A stretch of DNA of 64,000 nucleotides from a virus. The DNA lies in IMG/VR virus record IMGVR_UViG_3300007609_000010, positions 1-64,000 of that record. One strand, given 5' to 3'. A program made the position numbers and the translations under genes. Shown here piece after piece: positions 57,841-64,000 of this stretch (its first letter is position 1; each line of letters starts with the position of its first letter). The notes beneath the pieces were generated by a model. That model made no database searches. It worked only from the letters and a program-made list of their open reading frames with translations, and was not told the DNA's origin.

Positions 57841-58841
57841 CAGACTTTCAAAGCATTCCGTGGGACAATATAGTTCGATTTGGTCAGAAAACCCTTCTAG
57901 ATAATCGTCTTTTCACTGTCTCCTGGATAACCACAAGATATTGTAATTATAACTGCTCATACTGCTGGCCATACGCAAGATCTAGTGTCCCAGATAAGAA
58001 ACCGCTAGAATTATACTTAAACACCATTGATAGTATCAAGGCACAGGCAAGAGCTAATGACTTTACAGACTTCCATTTTAGCTTCAGTGGCGGTGAACCG
58101 ACGGCACTTAAAGGCTTTCTTGATGTTATCGAATATTATGCAAATGACACTGTCCCAGAATATCAAAGCATACATATGACATCAAATATTTCGCCGGGAC
58201 CTAAGTGGTGGGATAGATGGTTGACCACTACACAAAGTCTACAACGTAGAAGTATAACTGCCAGTTTCCATGCCGAATACGCAGATGAAACAGAGTTTGG
58301 TGATAAATGTCTTATGCTAGCAGATGCAGGAGTGTTTGTAACCGTAAACCAAGTTATGGTTCCTGGTATGTTTGACGAGTATTACAATAGATGCCATAGA
58401 CTTTCAGATAGAGGTATAAACGTCACGTTAAAGCCTCAAAGCGACCCTACAGCGAGTTTTATTGTGGACGGCTATACACAAGAACAGCGTGACCTTATGC
58501 AAACAGGATTCCCTCAAATAATCCCCGATGAGTATAAAAAACTCATTCCTTTATATCAGGTCGAACTGGAAGATGATAAACATAATAAGTATTATCTTGA
58601 TCAAGCAGAAAGGTTTAACGCATTTGATTTTAATAAGTTCGAAGGATGGACTTGTAACGCAGGATACCAAGGGATAGTAATAAGAGACACAGAAGTAAAG
58701 AGAAGTTACAGTTGCGATGACGAGACCATTGGAACACTTGAAGATGGATTTAAGATATTTGACAAGCCTCGTAAATGTATAACAAAGTCCTGTGTAAGCT
58801 CTGCCGATAGTAAATTGCCAAAGGTAAAATATGAAAGTTGA
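57837..58841 (+). CDS. Radical SAM protein with short C-terminal Cys domain (E)
   Basis: The 334-residue protein has CNYNCSYC (C36, C40, C43), FSFSGGEPTAL and a barrel that follows. The end has GWTCNAGYQGIVI, SYSCDD and KCITKSC, a short Cys-rich domain shared with the genes at 60832 and 61838. It probably binds one auxiliary cluster. The three form a third radical SAM class in the cluster. Overlaps: four bases before, eleven after. Confidence 0.85.
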   Translation: MTDFQSIPWDNIVRFGQKTLLDNRLFTVSWITTRYCNYNCSYCWPYARSSVPDKKPLELYLNTIDSIKAQARANDFTDFHFSFSGGEPTALKGFLDVIEYYANDTVPEYQSIHMTSNISPGPKWWDRWLTTTQSLQRRSITASFHAEYADETEFGDKCLMLADAGVFVTVNQVMVPGMFDEYYNRCHRLSDRGINVTLKPQSDPTASFIVDGYTQEQRDLMQTGFPQIIPDEYKKLIPLYQVELEDDKHNKYYLDQAERFNAFDFNKFEGWTCNAGYQGIVIRDTEVKRSYSCDDETIGTLEDGFKIFDKPRKCITKSCVSSADSKLPKVKYES

Positions 58842-59433
58842 TATACAAGATGTGTTGTTCTGGATGGATGCAATCCGCAACAGTGACGATCGGTACCGAA
58901 CACTGGAAAGTTTTTGGAAAGGGCAAGTTAATAGTAAGATTTGGTTGATTGAAAATCTACAGAAATTTCAAGACAAAAAATGGGAACACATCGTTATTCA
59001 CGGTGGCTGGAACGGTGTATTAGCCAGTCTTATCTTTAACAGCGATATACAAGTGGATAGAATAACCAGCGTGGACATAGATCCTGCTTGTGAAGAAACA
59101 GCATACACCGTCAATAAGAGGTACGAAATAGAGGGCAGATTTCGTGCAGTAACCGCAGACATGTGTAAACATGTAGAACAAGCAGATGTGATTATAAATA
59201 CAAGCTGTGAACATATTCCGCAACTGAATTACTATTATTGGCAGTATATTCAGCCTAACAGTTCTTTGTACGTTTTACAGAGCAACAATTATTTTGATTT
59301 AGATGAACACATAAATTGTGCAGACAGTTTAGAAAATTTCGAACAGAAGGCAAATTTAGATATTATATTCTCAGATAAATTAGAATTGCCCAAATACGAT
59401 CGTTATATGATTATAGGAAAACAGAATGTCTAA
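58831..59433 (+). CDS. SAM-dependent methyltransferase-like protein
   Basis: The 200-residue protein has a Rossmann-type start at HIVIHGGWNGVLASLIF (motif I-like Gly loop), an acidic ITSVDIDPACEETA (motif II), TADMCKHVEQADVIINTSCEH (motif III/IV) and an LPKYDRYMIIG end. It fits a class I methyltransferase of small size. The target is not evident. It sits between two radical SAM genes with overlaps at both ends, so it likely acts in the same pathway. Confidence 0.65.
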   Translation: MKVDIQDVLFWMDAIRNSDDRYRTLESFWKGQVNSKIWLIENLQKFQDKKWEHIVIHGGWNGVLASLIFNSDIQVDRITSVDIDPACEETAYTVNKRYEIEGRFRAVTADMCKHVEQADVIINTSCEHIPQLNYYYWQYIQPNSSLYVLQSNNYFDLDEHINCADSLENFEQKANLDIIFSDKLELPKYDRYMIIGKQNV

Positions 59434-60835
59434 ATTTTGGTATAATGCAGAAAATTCTAAATTAGGAAAATATCAAAGAGATATAGAAAGTGTTGCAGGA
59501 ACTCCTACATTCTGTGTATTACCTTGGATACATTTCGCTACTCGTCCGAACGGGGATATGAGATTGTGTTGTAGCGCAAATGCTAGCGGTGCAGGAGAAG
59601 ATCACGAAGTAGGCCTTGTTAAAATGGAACATGGCCGCCCTGCAAACTTTGGCAGAGAAACTCCTATGGAGGCATGGAACAATGAATACATGAAAAGTGT
59701 TCGTACAACTATGTTAAAAGGAGAAATACCTAACAGTTGTCGTAAGTGCTTCGAAGAAGAAAAGGTAGGAGTAGTAAGCAAACGTGTTTGGGAAACAGGG
59801 ACATGGCACGAAGATGGAGTAGATATTCCTGAACTTATAAGACAGACCAAAGAAGATGGCACTGTGCCTGAAGAATTGGTGTATCTTGATCTAAGGCTAG
59901 GACATACCTGCAATATTAAGTGCGTAATGTGTTCGCCCCATGACAGTTCAAAATGGGTTAAAGATTGGAAGCAACTAATTCCTGTGCTTCAGATAGATGA
60001 AGTTAAGCAACAGATGCAATGGGATCAATCTGAGTTCAATAACAAGTGGCACGAGAAAGATACATTTTGGGAAGAAATGTATCGTCAAATACCAAATCTA
60101 AAACAAGTGTACTTTGCCGGCGGCGAACCTCTAATGATCAAAGAACACAAACAGTTTATAGAGGAAATAGTACGTCAAGGATATCAAGATAAGATTTTGT
60201 TAAGATATAACTCTAACGGACTATTAGTAGATGAAGATTTAATTGAATTGTGGAGCAAGTTTAAAAAGGTTAAGTTTGCAGTAAGCATGGATGCTGCATA
60301 CGAACGGGATGAATACATTCGCTTCCCTACAGATTGGGACACTGTGGATCGCACACTACATTTACTAGATAATACGCCTGATAATATACAGACAAGTCTT
60401 GCAACAGCAATTCAAATATTCAATGTAAAACACCTACCCGACTTCATGAAGTGGAAAGTAGAAAGCGGATTCAAAAAGTTAAACAGTGGCACAGTTCCGG
60501 GAGGTGTACAAATGGGTGGTGGACTGGTGAATATGCATCTGCTATACATACCTACATTTCTAAGTATACAAATACTTCCCAAAGAAGACAAACAAGAAGT
60601 TCGCGATTTATATATGAATTTCAAAGACTGGCTTTGGAAGAACTACAGACAGGACGACGACTTCTGGAAAATTAATCCTTACGGATGGCGTAGATGGGAA
60701 GCAGTTCTTGATCATATGGATGCACAAGACAACAGTCATCTGCTTCCGGGATTCAAAGAATATACTAATAAGTTAGACGATATTCGTGGATTAGATGCAA
60801 AGAAAATATTTCCAGAATTAGCACATTTATTATGA
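59426..60835 (+). CDS. Radical SAM protein with N-terminal twitch-like domain (F)
   Basis: The 469-residue protein has the canonical phage twitch pattern before the core: FCVLPWIHFATRPNGDMRLCC (C30, C48/C49) and NSCRKCFEEE (C105, C108). The radical SAM motif is CNIKCVMC (C162, C166, C169), with YFAGGEPLMI and RYNSNGLL further on. The end has YLSIQILP-like LSIQILPKEDK. Of the four twitch-type proteins in the window this is the most typical. It overlaps the methyltransferase by eight bases and the next radical SAM gene by four. Confidence 0.88.
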   Translation: MSKFWYNAENSKLGKYQRDIESVAGTPTFCVLPWIHFATRPNGDMRLCCSANASGAGEDHEVGLVKMEHGRPANFGRETPMEAWNNEYMKSVRTTMLKGEIPNSCRKCFEEEKVGVVSKRVWETGTWHEDGVDIPELIRQTKEDGTVPEELVYLDLRLGHTCNIKCVMCSPHDSSKWVKDWKQLIPVLQIDEVKQQMQWDQSEFNNKWHEKDTFWEEMYRQIPNLKQVYFAGGEPLMIKEHKQFIEEIVRQGYQDKILLRYNSNGLLVDEDLIELWSKFKKVKFAVSMDAAYERDEYIRFPTDWDTVDRTLHLLDNTPDNIQTSLATAIQIFNVKHLPDFMKWKVESGFKKLNSGTVPGGVQMGGGLVNMHLLYIPTFLSIQILPKEDKQEVRDLYMNFKDWLWKNYRQDDDFWKINPYGWRRWEAVLDHMDAQDNSHLLPGFKEYTNKLDDIRGLDAKKIFPELAHLL

Positions 60836-61854
60836 CAGATAAAATTAAAATTATTGAAAATCAACCTATTAGAATTGTTAATTTGCAACCAAAGGAAGTC
60901 TTAGATGTAAGATTTTGGCCAACAGACATATGTAATTTTGAGTGTACATATTGTTTTCCCAATAGTAAAGATGCTGTCTACCGTTATCCTAAAAACATAG
61001 ATACGGTTATCAAAAATTTTAGATTATTGTTTGATCTCTATAAAGAAAAGTATAATAAAACCAAATTTGATATTAATCTTGTTGGGGGCGGCGAGCCTAC
61101 ACTTTGGCCGCACTTTAACGAATTTTGCAAAGGTATTAAAGCAACACACAATGTTGAACTCACTGTAACAACTAACGGCAGTCGTACATTGAGATGGTGG
61201 GCAGACAACTCTCAATATCTAGATAAGGTAACTCTTAGCGTTCATCATGAATTTGCAAACATTGCTCATTCAATCGAAGTTTTAGATTATTTGTATTCGC
61301 AAGACATATCCTGCACTGCACTGATTTTAATGGATGCAGAAGAATTCAATAAATGTAAACAGATAGAACAGGAAATGCAAAAAAGTAAATATCCTTGGTT
61401 CATAGAAGTAAAACCTATTGTAGATTTTGCAGGAAAAGATAGTAAAAGTTACACCGATGAACAAAAATCTTATATGACTCCAGATTTAAAAAGATTGCCG
61501 GATAGTAAATTTTTGTTAAGCCATATGCAAAATTTTAGAGTGCATGACAGTGTAGCAATTTATGATGAGTTTTCTGTAGAGCCAAAAAGAACAAGCGATT
61601 ATATTAATGAAGGAACTAATTATTATACAGGATGGAATTGTAATGTAGGATTAGAAAATTTAGTTATTGAATATGACGGACAAGTAAAGGGGTCTTGTCA
61701 GGCGCAATTGTTTAAAGATACCAATTTAAATGTATTTAGCGAAGATTTTGAAACCCAATTTAATAAAGTTGCTTTTAATCTGGATACAATTACCTGTCCG
61801 TTTAACAGTTGCGGTTGTCAACCAGACACACACATAACTAAGTGGCGCTCTTAG
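60832..61854 (+). CDS. Radical SAM protein with short C-terminal Cys domain (G)
   Basis: The 340-residue protein has CNFECTYC (C34, C38, C41), NLVGGGEPTLW and TVTTNGSRT. Its end has GWNCNVGLENLVIEYDG, GSCQAQ and TCPFNSCGC, like the genes at 57837 and 61838. It is the last gene of the plus-strand operon, and its end overlaps the converging radical SAM gene by 17 bases, so there is no room for a terminator between them. Confidence 0.85.
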   Translation: MTDKIKIIENQPIRIVNLQPKEVLDVRFWPTDICNFECTYCFPNSKDAVYRYPKNIDTVIKNFRLLFDLYKEKYNKTKFDINLVGGGEPTLWPHFNEFCKGIKATHNVELTVTTNGSRTLRWWADNSQYLDKVTLSVHHEFANIAHSIEVLDYLYSQDISCTALILMDAEEFNKCKQIEQEMQKSKYPWFIEVKPIVDFAGKDSKSYTDEQKSYMTPDLKRLPDSKFLLSHMQNFRVHDSVAIYDEFSVEPKRTSDYINEGTNYYTGWNCNVGLENLVIEYDGQVKGSCQAQLFKDTNLNVFSEDFETQFNKVAFNLDTITCPFNSCGCQPDTHITKWRS

Positions 61855-62731
61855 ATATAGGAATGTCTGCGGCACAGGTACACCAATTACGAGTACAAAT
61901 TACCGCATCCTCTGGCACTTCAAAACTGCCATCATAAATATTTCCCAAACTGCCGCCGACTCGGCAAGTTGCACGATGAACATCACCGTCCCAATTTATC
62001 ATTAAACTTTCTAAGCCAATATTACAAGTCCATCCTTTAAATTGGTTTTGATGAGTTTTGATTATATCGTTAGCCACATATAGATTGCCGTCCTCGTCAA
62101 CTACGTTTTCTTTCACAGTGCCTTCAGTGCTTAAAATCCAGTCTAAGTCCTCAGGCTTATATCGTAAATCATCAAACCAGTCATGATCGCCTTCTGTCCA
62201 TCTTATTCTTCTTACTACAGCGGGAATATTCATAGTGCGCAACATGTCCCATGCCTGTCTAACTTTATCCATGTGTTCGTGATGTGCCATTACATGAGCT
62301 ACAATTTGTCTATCGTATTCTTTACCGACGTTAATTGCATTGTTTAAACTTTTAGACCATTGTGCGTTATCAAAGTGCAAGCTGAACACATATTGATTTA
62401 CAGGCTGTTCAATATACCAGCGAACAGGCCGCAGAGCATTTGTGGTCATGCTTAGCCAGTCTATGTGTTCAGACTGTTTTATGTGTAAGATTAATTCTTC
62501 TATTTGTGGGTGTACGCTAGGCTCACCACCTGTTAAACTAAGTCTCACTGGATTTGCTAAGTCGTCTAGTTTATCTACAGCATCTAGCATGTGTTTAATT
62601 TCTCTGTGTGGACTGAAGTTGTCATGTATGCTAGGAGGACAATAGGCGCAGTCTAAGTTACATCTTTTACCTATGTTCCATTCAATCTTGACAAATTTTT
62701 CATGACCCCATCTACTGACTAAATTACGCAT
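61838..62731 (-). CDS. Radical SAM protein with short C-terminal Cys domain (H)
   Basis: The 297-residue protein has CNLDCAYC (C24, C28, C31), LSLTGGEPSVHP and MTTNALRPVRWY. Its end has GWTCNIGLESLMINWDG, ATCRVGG, and ICTRNWCTC. It is a paralogue of the gene it converges with, but on the other strand, which points to inversion or independent insertion. It overlaps the upstream unknown gene by 13 bases. Confidence 0.85.
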   Translation of the reverse strand: MRNLVSRWGHEKFVKIEWNIGKRCNLDCAYCPPSIHDNFSPHREIKHMLDAVDKLDDLANPVRLSLTGGEPSVHPQIEELILHIKQSEHIDWLSMTTNALRPVRWYIEQPVNQYVFSLHFDNAQWSKSLNNAINVGKEYDRQIVAHVMAHHEHMDKVRQAWDMLRTMNIPAVVRRIRWTEGDHDWFDDLRYKPEDLDWILSTEGTVKENVVDEDGNLYVANDIIKTHQNQFKGWTCNIGLESLMINWDGDVHRATCRVGGSLGNIYDGSFEVPEDAVICTRNWCTCAADIPISKSAT

Positions 62732-63516
62732 ACATCCTTTATCCTATCAAACTTATAAAGATATTCTAACTCTACATTGTGGTTAATATCTGCAACAGGA
62801 ATCATTCCTAAATTCAAATTTTCAAAATTAAACTTTTGAAAACATAACCAAAACTTTATAAGAATTTTTCTAGCAAAAAAGTGTAGTGTACTTACAGAAG
62901 GACCAAACTTTATCATAAAATCTGCACTGTAATGGCTTTGAGGAAGAATAACTTCTGCAATAGAGTCTCTATCTTTAAACACATCTAATATTGGTTTCCC
63001 TACATGAGGGTAATTTATGTAGATTGTTCCATGAGACCATTTAAAGGTAAAATGTTTTACATCTTTATCTGTCAATTTCAGCAGTGGAGGATTTTTGTAG
63101 GTTACAACAATAGTAGGATGATCGCTTTTTCGAATCTGAGATTCTAATTCGTGAATTAAAATATTCAATTTACTTATTGAATGCTGAATATCATCGGGCG
63201 CATTGTTATACCATTCTGAATTGCCTTCTCCCCCTTTTAAATCTTCAAAAAATTTATGTAGATAATTCAAATCCTTCTGTTTGGTATTTTTGTCAACTTT
63301 GTAGTTAATAAGTTTTTCATAGGAGTTAATATGATCTATTTTTTCATTCAACTCATTTATAATATTCTTATATCCCCAATTAGTGAATCTATCGATAGCG
63401 TCTAAACAGTAGTTCTTTTGTACTTCATTTAGCCATTTTTTTGCAATATCCGTATCACGAACATTAAAGTATAAATTATAGTCTTCCTTACCATTAGTGA
63501 TTGTTATTTTAAGCAT
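62719..63516 (-). CDS. Protein of unknown function between two radical SAM genes
   Basis: The ATG at 63516 (MLKITITNG) overlaps the upstream stop by eight bases and is preferred over a start 17 codons earlier. The 265-residue protein is helical at first (LNEVQKNY, then Lys/Glu-rich), with LHKFFEDLKGG, a helical ISKLNILIHELESQ stretch and a beta-rich half with VVVTYKNPPLLKL, YINYPHVGKPILDVFKD and ADFMIKFGPSV. I recall similar proteins beside radical SAM genes of marine phages but know of no function. It may be a partner or substrate carrier. Confidence 0.65.
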   Translation of the reverse strand: MLKITITNGKEDYNLYFNVRDTDIAKKWLNEVQKNYCLDAIDRFTNWGYKNIINELNEKIDHINSYEKLINYKVDKNTKQKDLNYLHKFFEDLKGGEGNSEWYNNAPDDIQHSISKLNILIHELESQIRKSDHPTIVVTYKNPPLLKLTDKDVKHFTFKWSHGTIYINYPHVGKPILDVFKDRDSIAEVILPQSHYSADFMIKFGPSVSTLHFFARKILIKFWLCFQKFNFENLNLGMIPVADINHNVELEYLYKFDRIKDVCVI

Positions 63517-64000
63517 AACGTTTAAACTCGGGATTAACTGAAAAGAACTCTTGATTCCTAGTGGCATCTAAGCTTAAATTGAAGTCTATGCAATCTTGCC
63601 AAAACTCGCTAAGATCGTTTGCTTGTAAAAAATTTATGTTATCTTGTATTTGTTGCAGGGTCACTTGTTCTAGAAGTTTATGTTCTTTTACCATTGGATA
63701 TTCTAAAACTGTTGTTTTCATATCTTCTAGTTCTGCGATAACTCTTTTCTTTAACGGCAGAGGTAAAGTTTGCGCACTCAATGCTCTTGGATAATTAACG
63801 CGATGAGAATAGAACACTATGCCCATTTTGTTTATGAAGTAATCTATTACTTCTGCAATCTGTAAGATATTATTTGCTTGTACTGTAAATGCACCTACCA
63901 CTCTACTAACATTAGGAAACGATTTAAATACCTTTATATTTTCTTCTATTTCCGAAAACTTGCCATTGCCTCTAATATATTCATAAACATTGTGTATGCC
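63509..64000 (-). CDS. Radical SAM twitch-type protein, C-terminal part (5' end beyond window)
   Basis: The minus-strand frame is open to the window edge, giving about 163 residues. It reads YEYIRGNGKFSEIEENIKVF, then VGAFTVQANNILQIAEVIDYF and an LSAQTLPLPLKKRVIAELED segment. These match the C-terminal barrel segments of the twitch-type gene at 59426 (EYIRF, ATAIQIFNVKHLPDFMKW, LSIQILPKEDK). The cluster Cys lie beyond the window, so the radical SAM call rests on this similarity. It is the ninth radical SAM gene of the cluster and shows that the cluster continues to the right. Confidence 0.7.
   Translation of the reverse strand, partial: GIHNVYEYIRGNGKFSEIEENIKVFKSFPNVSRVVGAFTVQANNILQIAEVIDYFINKMGIVFYSHRVNYPRALSAQTLPLPLKKRVIAELEDMKTTVLEYPMVKEHKLLEQVTLQQIQDNINFLQANDLSEFWQDCIDFNLSLDATRNQEFFSVNPEFKRYA

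Noticed and set aside
50772-61854. RiPP precursor peptide gene for the SPASM enzymes
   Set aside because: The operon has almost no gaps and no small Cys-, Gly- or Thr-rich peptide gene; only the 116-residue first gene is short, and it looks like a folded helical protein.
1-64000. tRNA genes, CRISPR arrays, integrase or transposase genes
   Set aside because: No cloverleaf with the T-loop motif, no spaced direct repeats, and no recombinase motifs were found on reading; a covariance scan could still find a diverged tRNA.

Overview
The window looks like part of the genome of a T4-like marine myovirus. The evidence is a set of T4-type genes: late sigma factor gp55, recombination nuclease gp46/gp47, baseplate hub and wedge proteins (gp26, gp51, gp48, gp53, gp5, gp25, gp6) and collar-type tail fibres. 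The DNA is AT-rich and nearly fully coding, and no tRNA, rRNA, transposon, integrase or CRISPR array was seen. The style matches phages of SAR11 or picocyanobacteria; the sequence alone does not fix the host. No photosystem gene is present, but a shortened hemC is.

Layout. (1) 1-662, plus strand: the end of gp26 and a gp51-like segment that has no start codon of its own and is joined to gp26 through a T TTT TTC slippery heptamer, which suggests a programmed -1 frameshift. (2) 643-7110, minus strand, read from right to left: gp55, gp47, gp46, a small protein, hemC, a GIY-YIG nuclease, a GC-rich structured non-coding stretch, and a hydrophobic protein. (3) 7193-46269, plus strand: tail and baseplate genes, including a 1223-aa hub protein, two peptidoglycan-hydrolase proteins, a 1754-aa gp6 with added C-terminal domains, an intact 14.3-kb gene for a 4769-residue protein, three related fibre proteins and two related small structural proteins. 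Late promoters of the TATAAATA type precede several of these genes.

(4) 46324-61854, plus strand: sixteen tightly packed genes behind a perfect consensus sigma-70 promoter (TTGACA, 17 bp, TATAAT). They encode two GT-A-like glycosyltransferases, two further related possible glycosyltransferases, seven radical SAM enzymes, an SGNH hydrolase, a methyltransferase-like protein and three proteins of unknown function. (5) 61838-64000, minus strand: a converging run with two more radical SAM genes (one cut by the window end) and an unknown protein. In all, nine radical SAM genes lie within about 13 kb, in three structural classes.

How the parts work together. Regions 1-3 are the standard machinery for recombination, late transcription and tail assembly. 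Regions 4-5 are the unusual part. They look like a phage-borne biosynthetic or modification pathway, placed next to the adhesin genes but with its own host-type promoter. Modification of a virion adhesin, a host surface glycan or a small molecule are all possible; the sequence does not decide between them.
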